Made by a program: the position numbers and the translations under genes. Positions 43,913 through 52,287 of a DNA stretch of 64,000 nucleotides are shown one piece after another. The DNA is from Croceitalea rosinachiae. Lineage in GTDB: Bacteria; Bacteroidota; Bacteroidia; Flavobacteriales; Flavobacteriaceae. The notes under the pieces are model-generated. The model was given only the letters and a program-made list of their open reading frames with translations. It was not told the DNA's origin and ran no database searches. The stretch lies in the NCBI RefSeq assembly GCF_031846445.1, contig NZ_JAVRHR010000001.1, positions 124,001 through 188,000 on the forward strand. Reading direction: 5' to 3'. The stretch's first letter is position 1; every line of letters starts with the position of its first letter.

Positions 43913-44913
43913 AAGTTTACTAGTTTTAAATGTCTAGGCTCAAATTCTTTTGCAACCTCTGCAATTGCAGTAATATGTTCGGGGGTAGTGCCACAACACC
44001 CCCCAATAATATTAACCAAGCCTTTTTCGACATACTCTTTTATTTGATTTGCCATTTGTTCTGGAGTTTCATCATATTCTCCAAAAGCATTTGGTAATCC
44101 GGCATTAGGATGGGCCGATGTGAAATGATTAGATTTTGCAGAAATTACCTCTAAATGCGGTACCAATTGTTTGGCGCCTAAAGCACAGTTAAATCCAACC
44201 GATAAGATTGGAATATGCGAAATTGAAATCAAAAATGCTTCAGCCGTTTGACCAGATAATGTTCTACCTGAGGCATCGGTAATAGTGCCACTAACCATAA
44301 TAGGCACATCAATATTACGCTCTTCCTTAACCTCTTCAATAGCAAATAATGCGGCTTTAGCATTTAAAGTGTCGAAAATGGTTTCAACCAACAAAATATC
44401 TGCGCCACCATCTAGTAGGGCTTCAACTTGTTGTTTGTAAGCAATGCGCAATTCATTAAAAGATACGGCTCTAAATCCTGGATCATTCACATCAGGTGAC
44501 ATACTTGCCATTTTATTGGTTGGCCCAATACTACCAGCAACAAATCTTGGTTTATCTGGCTCTTGAGCGGTAAATTCATCAGCCACTTGCCTTGCAATTT
44601 TAGCAGATTCGTAATTTAACTCATACACTAATTCTTCCATATGGTAATCTGCCATGGCAATGGTCGTACCCGAAAATGTATTGGTCTCTACAATATCAGC
44701 TCCAGCGGCAAAATATTGTCGGTGAATATCAGCTAATGCTTTAGGTTGGGTCAATGATAACAAATCATTATTTCCTTGTAATGGATGCTCCCAATCTTTA
44801 AAGCGGTCTCCCCTAAAATCTTCTTCGGTAAACTTGTAACGTTGAAGCATGGTGCCCATAGCACCATCCAAAACTAAAATTCGACCTTTAAGTATTTCTT
44901 CAATCTTTAGCAT
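43909..44913 (-). CDS. Methionine synthase homocysteine-binding part
   Basis: A 334-residue TIM-barrel homocysteine S-methyltransferase domain, with LDGAMGTMLQRY at the start and the zinc cysteines in VGFNCALGAKQLVP and GGCCGTTPEHI near the end. It corresponds to the N-terminal module of MetH; the remaining modules are the separate gene at 40944. First gene after the SAM-I riboswitch at 44982-45085. Confidence 0.9.
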   Translation of the reverse strand: MLKIEEILKGRILVLDGAMGTMLQRYKFTEEDFRGDRFKDWEHPLQGNNDLLSLTQPKALADIHRQYFAAGADIVETNTFSGTTIAMADYHMEELVYELNYESAKIARQVADEFTAQEPDKPRFVAGSIGPTNKMASMSPDVNDPGFRAVSFNELRIAYKQQVEALLDGGADILLVETIFDTLNAKAALFAIEEVKEERNIDVPIMVSGTITDASGRTLSGQTAEAFLISISHIPILSVGFNCALGAKQLVPHLEVISAKSNHFTSAHPNAGLPNAFGEYDETPEQMANQIKEYVEKGLVNIIGGCCGTTPEHITAIAEVAKEFEPRHLKLVNL

Positions 44914-44981
44914 AAAATTAAAATGCTTATTTACGAAGAAATCAAGAAAATCAATGGATACAACGACGAAATGTCTTTTGT

Positions 44982-45085
44982 GTCATCTTCCCTTATAAAA
45001 AGGATAGAATTTAGCACCAACTCCGTTAAGAACGGAAGGTTGCTAAGGTTTCAAAGGGTCTATTCCCTCCACCTTTCTTGATAAC
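44982..45085 (-). ncRNA. SAM-I riboswitch upstream of metH operon
   Basis: On the minus strand: P1 strand GTTATC (45085-45080), then AAGAAAGGTGGAGGGA, AGACCCTTTGAAACCTTAGC, AACC, a variable hairpin (CCGTTCTTAACGG), GGTGCTAAATTCTA and the closing P1 strand GATGAC (44987-44982). These are the conserved S-box elements in order. It precedes the split metH-metF operon by about 70 bases. No clear terminator follows, so control may be at translation. Confidence 0.92.
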
Positions 45086-45108
45086 TTCAATTATTTATGA
45101 ACTGGGGA

Positions 45109-45116
45109 CAAAGAAA
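45109..45116 (-). promoter_or_regulatory. Candidate promoter of the metH operon
   Basis: TTTCTTTG on the minus strand is one mismatch from TAnnTTTG, and a TTTG lies 20 bases upstream as a -33 box. It is about 24 bases before the riboswitch. Confidence 0.4.
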
Positions 45117-45171
45117 CGCCACAAGATTTTTAAAACCAAATAAACTTTAGATTATCAACAATTAAAATAGA

Positions 45172-46665
45172 TTAGTTCGAATTACTAACAAAAGCTATTC
45201 GCTTTCCGTCCGGTGACCAACTTGGAACATTAATGCTTCCCTGGCCACCAAAAATATAACCAATTATTTTAGGCTCGCCCCCTTCAATAGGCATCATGCG
45301 AAGTAGGCAGTGTTTATAAAAAGGATGTGAATCTGATTCTATGTCTGGAGCATAAGAAATAAAAACCATATTCTCTCCGTCAGGTGATATATGCGGGAAC
45401 CAATCGTTATACTCATCAAAAGTTAACTGTTTTTGGTTTTTTCCATCTTTATCCATCCGCCAAATCTGCATAATACCAGTACGATTGGAGTTAAAATAAA
45501 TCTTCTTTCCGTCAGTAGCATATTCCGATCCATCATCCAAGCCTTTTGTTTTGGTTAACGCTCTCTCTTTTCCTGATTCTTTATCTATTTCAATAATGTT
45601 ATATGAACCATTGCGATTGCCAGTGAAAATCATTTTTTCACCATTGGGTGACCACCCATGTAAATAAGAGGGGCCAACGCCATCCTTAGTAATTTTTATA
45701 GGGTTATCCGAACCTGAAATAGGCAAATAATAAATTGAGGAATCCCCACCATCTTCTTCATTATGATGACTGATAGCAACCATACTACCATCTGCATTTA
45801 ATACATGATCGTTATTATTTTTGTTGGCAAAACCTGTATTTAGCATAGACACTTTTTTTGATTCTAAATCATAGTTATATAAAAAACCATTGGAATTATA
45901 TATTAAGGTCTTTCCATTCGGAGTCCAATTCGGAGCTTGTATACTATGGGAGGAAGTCATTAATATTTCACGATTTCCAGTTTCTATATCCATTACCTCC
46001 AATCGACTTCCTATATAATCTTCATAAGGGACATAATCGACTTTAGGCGGACTTATAATACGTACATTTTTGTAAATTGCTTTTTCGACTATATCAGGAT
46101 TGTGCGAGCATATATAAATCCCTACAAATACTTCATTTCGCAAATCAATATCTAATGTAACATTGGTAAAAGGTTCCCCAAACCTTGCAGTCGACATAAT
46201 ATAGGTGCTTCCCCTTCTTTCTAATTGAATAACATCTGGCGCCTTATCGGTTGAAATTTTTTCTTGAGTATCTGCTCCTTTCTTCCTTCTAAATTGGAGT
46301 GATGTTAGCCCATCACCGTGGACTGTAGTATTTAAATGAGGAGAATCAGAATGCAAATTGTTCCGAACGGTCCATCCTACTTTTCGATGAGGGTCAGTTC
46401 CAGCTCCTAAAAATTCGACACGGGCACGGACAATAAAGTCGCCTTGAATTGAGGTATAGACATAATGTAGCTCATCTTGACCAAACCACATATTTTTACC
46501 AGAACCACTAAGCGTATACGATTGTAAACTTTCATCATAAATCGCTGTCCCTTGATGTTTAACAGCACCTATATCCGTGTGATTTTCAAATACACCTATT
46601 GCTTGCGCTCTGATATTATTAAATTCAAACATTGCCATTAAAATAAAAAATATCCGCTTTCTCAT
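45172..46665 (-). CDS. Exported TolB-like PD40 beta-propeller protein
   Basis: A 497-residue protein with a signal peptide (residues 1-20). The N-terminal beta-sandwich (about 22-205, DUF1349-like, with GAGTDPHRKVGWTVRNNL) is followed by a propeller of at least five PD40/WD40-like repeats (APNWTPNGKTLIYNSN, LHGWSPNGEKMIFTG, SEYATDGKKIYFNSNRTG, FPHISPDGENMVFISY, PSWSPDGKRIAFVSN). It is probably periplasmic or secreted. The ligand is unknown. It stands between the cys and metH operons without evident functional link. Confidence 0.75.
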   Translation of the reverse strand: MRKRIFFILMAMFEFNNIRAQAIGVFENHTDIGAVKHQGTAIYDESLQSYTLSGSGKNMWFGQDELHYVYTSIQGDFIVRARVEFLGAGTDPHRKVGWTVRNNLHSDSPHLNTTVHGDGLTSLQFRRKKGADTQEKISTDKAPDVIQLERRGSTYIMSTARFGEPFTNVTLDIDLRNEVFVGIYICSHNPDIVEKAIYKNVRIISPPKVDYVPYEDYIGSRLEVMDIETGNREILMTSSHSIQAPNWTPNGKTLIYNSNGFLYNYDLESKKVSMLNTGFANKNNNDHVLNADGSMVAISHHNEEDGGDSSIYYLPISGSDNPIKITKDGVGPSYLHGWSPNGEKMIFTGNRNGSYNIIEIDKESGKERALTKTKGLDDGSEYATDGKKIYFNSNRTGIMQIWRMDKDGKNQKQLTFDEYNDWFPHISPDGENMVFISYAPDIESDSHPFYKHCLLRMMPIEGGEPKIIGYIFGGQGSINVPSWSPDGKRIAFVSNSN

Positions 46666-46713
46666 GGTTTAGTTACTTACATTATTTAGGTGGGGGTTTT
46701 GAAGTTAAACAAA

Positions 46714-46747
46714 AAAAGCCTTTCAATCAATTAGATGAAAAGCTTTT
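46714..46747 (-). terminator. Terminator of the cys operon
   Basis: On the minus strand AAAAGCTTTTCATC and a partly complementary TTGAAAGGCTTTTTTT form a hairpin followed by a T-run. It lies 20 bases after the stop of the ferredoxin-NADP reductase-like gene. Confidence 0.6.
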
Positions 46748-46767
46748 CTTGGTTTAAGTTTAACTAT

Positions 46768-47829
46768 TTATAAAATACTTTGCACGACTTCTTTTTTAGC
46801 TTCTTTTTTACTTCCATCAAAGCCTTCAACACCTCCGACAGTGGTATATTTCATCACAAACCGTTTATTTGGGTTTATGATTTGATATGCATACTGACAC
46901 ATTACAGCAGCCTCATGAAAGCCAGATAAAATCAGTTTTAATTTACCCTCGTAGGTATTTACATCACCAATAGCAAACACACCTGGAATATTGGTCTGAT
47001 AATCTTTTGCATTATTGACTTTAATCGCATTCTTTTGGATCTCTAGGCCCCAATTACCTAATGGCCCCAATTTTGGGGAGAGCCCAAATAAAGGAATGAA
47101 ACTGTCAACTTCTAAATAGGCGTTTTCTTTAGAATCATCATTGTGCTTAATAACGACACCACTCAAGTCATTTTCTCCATGTAATTCTGCCACTTGAGCC
47201 TCAGTAAATAATTTTATCTTCCCTAGTTTAGCAAGTTCAGATGCTTTCTCTACAGAATCAAGAGCACCTCTAAACTCATTTCTTCGATGTACCAAAGAAA
47301 CCTCTGAAGCAACGTCCGCCAGATAAATTGACCAATCCAAAGCTGAATCTCCACCACCAGCTATAACCACTTTTTTATTGCGGTATACTTCTGGGTCTTT
47401 TATAATATAAGAAACCCCGTTATCTTCATATTTTGAAATATTCTCCAATTGAGGCTTACGGGGTTCAAAAGAACCCAAACCACCTGCAATTACTACTACA
47501 GAAGCATGATGTTTTGTTCCCTTATTGGTAGTAACAATAAAACTGCCATCTTCTTGTTTCTCTAATTCTTCGGCTCTTTCACCTAAAGTATACCCAGCTT
47601 CAAATGGTTTTATTTGTTCTAATAACCTATCAACCAGATCTCCTGCTAAAATTTCAGGATACGCCGGAATATCATAAATAGGCTTTTTAGGATAAATTTC
47701 TGAGCATTGCCCTCCTGGTTGTGGTAATGCATCAATCAAATGGCATTTTAATTTTAATAACCCGGCTTCAAAAACGGTGAATAAGCCTGTTGGCCCTGCA
47801 CCAATTATTAATATATCTGTTTTTATCAT
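46768..47829 (-). CDS. Ferredoxin-NADP reductase-like FAD oxidoreductase
   Basis: A 353-residue two-dinucleotide-binding-domain flavoprotein: FAD motif IIGAGPTGLFTVFEAG (residues 7-22), VVIAGGGDSALDWSIYLAD for NAD(P), and VFAIGDVNTYEGKLKLIL near the end. It resembles YumC/thioredoxin-reductase-like ferredoxin-NADP reductases and lacks the CxxC pair of thioredoxin reductase. As the last gene of the cys operon it probably supplies electrons through ferredoxin to the sulfite reductase. Confidence 0.82.
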   Translation of the reverse strand: MIKTDILIIGAGPTGLFTVFEAGLLKLKCHLIDALPQPGGQCSEIYPKKPIYDIPAYPEILAGDLVDRLLEQIKPFEAGYTLGERAEELEKQEDGSFIVTTNKGTKHHASVVVIAGGLGSFEPRKPQLENISKYEDNGVSYIIKDPEVYRNKKVVIAGGGDSALDWSIYLADVASEVSLVHRRNEFRGALDSVEKASELAKLGKIKLFTEAQVAELHGENDLSGVVIKHNDDSKENAYLEVDSFIPLFGLSPKLGPLGNWGLEIQKNAIKVNNAKDYQTNIPGVFAIGDVNTYEGKLKLILSGFHEAAVMCQYAYQIINPNKRFVMKYTTVGGVEGFDGSKKEAKKEVVQSIL

Positions 47830-47841
47830 TTCTACTCTTCT

Positions 47842-48600
47842 TTATAGTTTTTCAACAACTTTTCTAGCCACTTCAATCATTTTTTGTCGATTCGCCACTA
47901 CTTCTCCAATAACAATAATAGCAGGATTGGACAGCTGTCGCTCCCTTGCCTTGGATTCAATCGAAGCAACAGTGCCAATTCCAATTTTTTCTCTTTTAGT
48001 GGTGCCATCCTGAATTATGGCAACAGGTGTTTCCGACTTTCCCTCACTTTTAAATTGGGTCATAATCTCTTCTAATTTTGACATCCCCATCAAAATGACC
48101 ACCGTCGCCGAAGATTTTGCCGCCAAAGCAACATCTTTAGATAATTTATGTTCTTTTGTAGTTCCGGTAATTACCCAAAAGCTTTCGGCCGACCCTCTTT
48201 TGGTTACTGGAATATTTTGATATGCTGGAACCGCAAGCGAAGAAGAAATACCTGGAACAATTGCAACCTCTAATCCATTCTTTGACGCAAATTCCATTTC
48301 TTCAGCGCCTCGGCCAAATACAAAAGGATCTCCTCCTTTTAAACGAACCACATGTTTACCTAGCTGCCCTCGTTGAACAATAAGTTCATTAATTTGTTCT
48401 TGTTGATAACGATAACAACCTTTTCTCTTTCCAACAAATATTAATTCTGCGTTTTTGGAAAAATCTAACAATTCCTTGTTTACCAAAGCATCATATAGCA
48501 CCACATCAGCATCTTGTAAGACTTTAATCCCTTTTAGCGTAATTAAGTCTACATCACCCGGACCTGCTCCAACAACTGTAAGTCTTCCTTCACTATACAT
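47842..48600 (-). CDS. cobA: Uroporphyrinogen-III C-methyltransferase
   Basis: A 252-residue SAM-dependent methyltransferase with VVGAGPGDVDLITLKGIKVL at the start, VRLKGGDPFVFGRGAEE, and the VPGISSSLAVPAYQNIPVTKRG block. It makes precorrin-2, the precursor of siroheme needed by the sulfite reductase encoded 8 bases upstream in overlap. The dehydrogenase/ferrochelatase that completes siroheme is not in this operon. Confidence 0.93.
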   Translation of the reverse strand: MYSEGRLTVVGAGPGDVDLITLKGIKVLQDADVVLYDALVNKELLDFSKNAELIFVGKRKGCYRYQQEQINELIVQRGQLGKHVVRLKGGDPFVFGRGAEEMEFASKNGLEVAIVPGISSSLAVPAYQNIPVTKRGSAESFWVITGTTKEHKLSKDVALAAKSSATVVILMGMSKLEEIMTQFKSEGKSETPVAIIQDGTTKREKIGIGTVASIESKARERQLSNPAIIVIGEVVANRQKMIEVARKVVEKL

Positions 48601-50683
48601 ATTGCAACTCTAATTTTCTAAAGGTTTCTAATTGTTCTAATACCACTTTGGCATCATTTAAATATGATTTTGCAAAACCTTCAGAGGGCTCATTTTTATT
48701 TAATTGCAGTGTTAATTTTTCAAAAGAACCATGGAAATCTATTTTCTTATTTGCAACAAATAGTCTATCAAAATCCTTTATGATGCTTGCATGTGTATTG
48801 GTTTTTATTTTCTCAGCGGTGAGTAGTGCTTTTGCCGAATTCACAATTGATTGATATGAATAATAAATACTTGAGGCCCATTTATGATTTGATAATTCTT
48901 GTTGTGCATTTTCAATTTTCTCTTGACTTTCCAAAAATAAAGTAGCGACCAAATCAACTATAACTCCTGCACATTCGCCAATACCGATCTCTTTTTTATA
49001 CTTTTCTGAATTACCCCAATCGATGAAATCATCTTGAGTTAAATTTTCAATATCTGCAAGTGGTTTTAAAAGAGTATAGAAATAGTGTTCTCCTTTTTCC
49101 CAGTAGTAATCTTCAAACTTCACCCCATTGCCATTTACCTCATAATCATCTAAAATCAATCGTAATGCCTGAGGTCCCCTTTTACTAGGAATTTTTATTA
49201 CTTTATCAGCAAATCTTGCTTTTCCATTTCCAAAATTCCCTCCTCCTAAAAGCACTTGAAGAGCTGGGGCCACCAATTTATCTTTTGTCCGTATAGACAT
49301 GCCTTGAAAGCCGATATGTGCCATATTGTGCTGCCCACAGGCATTCATACAACCGCTAATCTTAATCACTACATCTGAATTATTGATGTATTGTGGATAC
49401 TCTGCATTAATTACTTTCTCTAATTCTTTTGCTATTCCAGTACTACTGGCAATACCCAAATTACAAGTATCCGTACCTGGGCAAGCGGTAATATCCAATG
49501 CTTTATTGTAACCAGCTTCAGCAAACCCCAATTTGCTTAATTGCTCATAGAAAAAAGGAATCAATTCCTCTTTCACATGTGGAATCAAAATATTCTGTCT
49601 TAATGATAATCTAACTTCTGCGGCGGCGTACTTATCAACTAAATCTGCTAAAAGTCTTGCTTTATCAGTATAAAAATCGCCTAAAAGCACTTTAATGCCA
49701 ATCGCAACAAAGCCGTTTTGCTTTTGACGAATTACATTGCTCGCCTTCCATTGGTCAAACTCATGTTGGTTGTTTATAAAAACTTCTGGAGCTTCAATTT
49801 CTCTTACTTGAGCTTTGGGGTAAAATTCATGATTAATTGGGTATATTTTATTAGGAATAGCATCTTGCTCCTGTTCAAGTAGACTTTTAAAACCTTCTAG
49901 GCCTAAATCTTTCAATAAGAATTTCATCCTCGCTTTTGCGCGACTCTTTCGTTCACCATAGCGGTCAAAAACACGAATCACTCCTTCCATTAAAGGAATA
50001 ATTTTATCCGCAGAAATAAATTCGTAAAGTACATCTGCATGTCTAGGTTGAGAACCAAGCCCGCCGGCAAGCATAACTTTAAAACCTCTTTCTTCATTTA
50101 CAATTTTGGCAATGAAACCCAAATCATGCATATAAGATAAACCAGTATCTGCATCGGTAGCGGAAAAGGAAACCTTGAATTTACGCCCCATTTCTTGACC
50201 AATAGGATTCCGTAAAAAATATTCAAAAACTGCTTGAGCATATGGTGAAACATCAAAAGGCTCGTTTAGGTCTATACCTGCTGTTTCACTAGCAGTAACA
50301 TTCCTAACAGTATTACCACATGCCTCTCTGAGAGTAACCTCATCCTTTTCTAGTTGTGCCCAAAGCTCAGGAGTTCGTTCCAAATCCACATAATGAATTT
50401 GTATGTCCTGTCTAGTAGTAATATGTAAACGCCCCGTTGAATATTCATCTGAAACATCACAGATACGATGAAGTTGCTTAGAAGTTACTTTTCCGTAAGG
50501 CAATTTGATACGAATCATCTGAACTCCCTGTTGTCTTTGACCATAAACCCCTCGGGCTAGCCTTAAACTTCGAAACTTTTCTTCATCTACATTACCTTCT
50601 TTGAATTGGCGAATTCTTTTTTCAAGATCAAGAATGTCTTTCTCAACAACTGGGTTTTCTATTTCTGTTCTAAAACTTTGCAT
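48593..50683 (-). CDS. Siroheme sulfite reductase with C-terminal HEPN domain
   Basis: A 696-residue protein. Residues about 1-540 form a ferredoxin-type nitrite/sulfite reductase: two half-domains, the siroheme/[4Fe-4S] cysteines in TACPGTDTCNLG and SGCMNACGQH, and basic substrate residues in TTRQDIQIH. Residues about 570-690 are an all-helical HEPN-like domain (WASSIYYSYQSIVNSAKALL). It reduces sulfite to sulfide. The HEPN part lacks a visible RxxxxH ribonuclease motif, so it is probably not an RNase. It overlaps cobA by 8 bases. Confidence 0.9.
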   Translation of the reverse strand: MQSFRTEIENPVVEKDILDLEKRIRQFKEGNVDEEKFRSLRLARGVYGQRQQGVQMIRIKLPYGKVTSKQLHRICDVSDEYSTGRLHITTRQDIQIHYVDLERTPELWAQLEKDEVTLREACGNTVRNVTASETAGIDLNEPFDVSPYAQAVFEYFLRNPIGQEMGRKFKVSFSATDADTGLSYMHDLGFIAKIVNEERGFKVMLAGGLGSQPRHADVLYEFISADKIIPLMEGVIRVFDRYGERKSRAKARMKFLLKDLGLEGFKSLLEQEQDAIPNKIYPINHEFYPKAQVREIEAPEVFINNQHEFDQWKASNVIRQKQNGFVAIGIKVLLGDFYTDKARLLADLVDKYAAAEVRLSLRQNILIPHVKEELIPFFYEQLSKLGFAEAGYNKALDITACPGTDTCNLGIASSTGIAKELEKVINAEYPQYINNSDVVIKISGCMNACGQHNMAHIGFQGMSIRTKDKLVAPALQVLLGGGNFGNGKARFADKVIKIPSKRGPQALRLILDDYEVNGNGVKFEDYYWEKGEHYFYTLLKPLADIENLTQDDFIDWGNSEKYKKEIGIGECAGVIVDLVATLFLESQEKIENAQQELSNHKWASSIYYSYQSIVNSAKALLTAEKIKTNTHASIIKDFDRLFVANKKIDFHGSFEKLTLQLNKNEPSEGFAKSYLNDAKVVLEQLETFRKLELQYV

Positions 50684-50694
50684 AACCTATTTAT

Positions 50695-50711
50695 CCTATT
50701 AATTTTATAGA
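50695..50711 (-). promoter_or_regulatory. Rrf2-type operator candidate before sulfite reductase
   Basis: CCTAT-TAATTTT-ATAGA on the plus strand, an inverted repeat with a 7-base centre, 12 bases upstream of the sulfite reductase ATG. It matches the motif at 51387-51405 before cysH. Confidence 0.5.
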
Positions 50712-50749
50712 TTAATATTAATTAACATCCAAAAATACTTCATAAGAAG

Positions 50750-51373
50750 CTATTCTAAATGGATTCCACATTCTCTGCTTTCGAGAGCCTTGACAGGGTC
50801 GAAATAAGTACTATTTTTAGGGAGTTCATAAGCTTCTAAATAAGCATCTAAATCATCATCTGTCCAATAGTAAAAAGGACTTACCTTTAAAATACCCTCA
50901 TTGCTTAAACTTAAAATATCCTTTGAACTTCTCAATGCGGTTTGCCTAACTCTAATGTTTGTGAACCAAACCTCAGGTTGATGTTCTAAAAGTGCTCGTC
51001 TAAATGGTTCTAATTTTACAATTTCAGAAAACTCTTTGTGACCTGGCTCATCAGCAGTAGGAAAACCTAAACGGTGTTCAGTAGAGGCCCTAGTCTCTTT
51101 TGGGACATAAGTATATAGATTAAGATTGTATTTCTCTATCAAATATTGTGCGTGATCATAGGTTTCTGGAAGATTAAAACCAGTATCACACCAGATAACA
51201 TTAACCATAGGGTCAATTCTTTGGAATGTGCTTAGCAATACCGCTGAATATTTACCAAAACTTGTAGTTACTATTCTTTGCTTAGAAAGATTTACGGCCC
51301 AAGCTATTATCTCTTCAGGAGGTATTCCTCTGAACTGTTTATTAAAACTTGAAATTTGTTTATCTGTCAACAT
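50750..51373 (-). CDS. cysH: Phosphoadenylyl-sulfate reductase
   Basis: A 207-residue enzyme with TTSFGKYSAVLLSTF, NVIWCDTGFNLPET and the C-terminal ESRECGIHLE that carries the catalytic Cys. The paired cysteines of the APS-type iron-sulfur enzyme are missing, so PAPS reductase is the better call. It produces sulfite for the next gene. No ATP sulfurylase or APS kinase genes are in the window. Confidence 0.87.
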   Translation of the reverse strand: MLTDKQISSFNKQFRGIPPEEIIAWAVNLSKQRIVTTSFGKYSAVLLSTFQRIDPMVNVIWCDTGFNLPETYDHAQYLIEKYNLNLYTYVPKETRASTEHRLGFPTADEPGHKEFSEIVKLEPFRRALLEHQPEVWFTNIRVRQTALRSSKDILSLSNEGILKVSPFYYWTDDDLDAYLEAYELPKNSTYFDPVKALESRECGIHLE

Positions 51374-51386
51374 CTATTTTAATTTA

Positions 51387-51405
51387 TCCTATAGATTTAA
51401 TAGGA
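51387..51405 (-). promoter_or_regulatory. Rrf2-type operator candidate before cysH
   Basis: TCCTAT-AGATTTA-ATAGGA is a perfect 6-base inverted repeat with a 7-base centre, 14 bases before the cysH ATG. Similar sites are at 51468-51484 (CCTAT-AGTTTTA-GTAGA) and 50695-50711. The nearest regulator gene is the Rrf2 protein at 51540. Confidence 0.6.
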
Positions 51406-51467
51406 ATTACAAACATAAAACAAAAATCCAGTTAGAAAAGCTAAAATTGAATTAAAATTCAATAAAA

Positions 51468-51484
51468 CCTATAGTTTTAGTAGA
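51468..51484 (-). promoter_or_regulatory. Second Rrf2-type site upstream of cysH
   Basis: CCTAT-AGTTTTA-GTAGA, a weaker copy of the perfect palindrome at 51387-51405 with the same 7-base centre. It lies in the gap between the Rrf2 gene and cysH. Confidence 0.45.
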
Positions 51485-51539
51485 TTATTAAAAGTAATAT
51501 TGAAAACTTAAGAAATTGCAAATACAAAATTGGTGAGAA

Positions 51540-51950
51540 TTATGAAATAAGGTCTTCTAGAGTGGTATTCCGATAAACCTCTAAATTAGCATCTCGTACC
51601 TTAAGCATTAGTTTATTAACAGAGCACTCCCCTTCTTCAGGGCAATCATCACACTTTTCGTAAAAATTAAGACTTACACAAGGTACCATAGCAATTGGCC
51701 CCTCTAAAACTCGCATTACTGAGGTCATTTGAATATCCTTGGGTGCTTTGATAAGGTAGTATCCTCCACCTTTTCCTTTTTTAGAACCTAAAAAACCATT
51801 GCGGCGTAGTGTCAATAAAATACTCTCTAAAAACTTTTGGGATATGTTTTCATGTCTAGCGACCTCGGCAATTTGAATAGGGTCTCTATCTGGCTGAGAA
51901 GCCAAGAAGGTAAGGGCCTTAAGTCCGTATTTCGTCTTTTTAGAGAGCAT
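51540..51950 (-). CDS. Rrf2 family regulator with cysteine cluster motif
   Basis: A 136-residue winged-helix protein: MLSKKTKYGLKALTFLA at the start, helix-turn-helix IAEVARHENISQKFLESILLTLR, and a Cys cluster in VPCVSLNFYEKCDDCPEEGEC. Three or more Cys in this loop resemble IscR-type members that bind an Fe-S cluster, while sulfur regulators of the CymR type also belong to Rrf2. Its position just upstream of cysH on the same strand suggests it controls the sulfur operon. Confidence 0.82.
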   Translation of the reverse strand: MLSKKTKYGLKALTFLASQPDRDPIQIAEVARHENISQKFLESILLTLRRNGFLGSKKGKGGGYYLIKAPKDIQMTSVMRVLEGPIAMVPCVSLNFYEKCDDCPEEGECSVNKLMLKVRDANLEVYRNTTLEDLIS

Positions 51951-52216
51951 AAAGCTAAGATAAGTAAAAACATGCTTTACTTTATTAATTCAATAATTTG
52001 AATTGTTTTGGAGAATTACTAACTAAAATGTTGAGGGGCTTTGACCAATACCCTTTATCGTACTAAAGGAAAAAGACTTTATCAACAGCCTTTTAATAAG
52101 GATAAACTAAAAACATTTGATTTAAAGACCAGCAAAAAAATTATGGAATACCACTCATTTCAATTGTAATTAATTGCTCAACTCTATCGCGTGAACTAGA
52201 CCTGAGTTAATTTTGC

Positions 52217-52237
52217 TAGGATATTAATATTATCCTA
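52217..52237. promoter_or_regulatory. Operator-like palindrome before the epimerase-like lipoprotein
   Basis: TAGGATA-TTAATAT-TATCCTA is a 7-base inverted repeat with a 7-base centre, about 50 bases before the next start codon. The rest of the 337-base gap between the Rrf2 gene and this CDS shows nothing I can name. The arms resemble inverted versions of the CCTAT half-sites at 51.4 kb, which may be coincidence. Confidence 0.4.
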
Positions 52238-52287
52238 ACTTACAAGACAAGAAGAAATAGACAACCTTTTAAACAATTACAGCTGAC

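Noticed and set aside
46768..47829. Thioredoxin reductase
   Set aside because: The CxxC redox pair between the two dinucleotide domains is missing, and the context is sulfite reduction.
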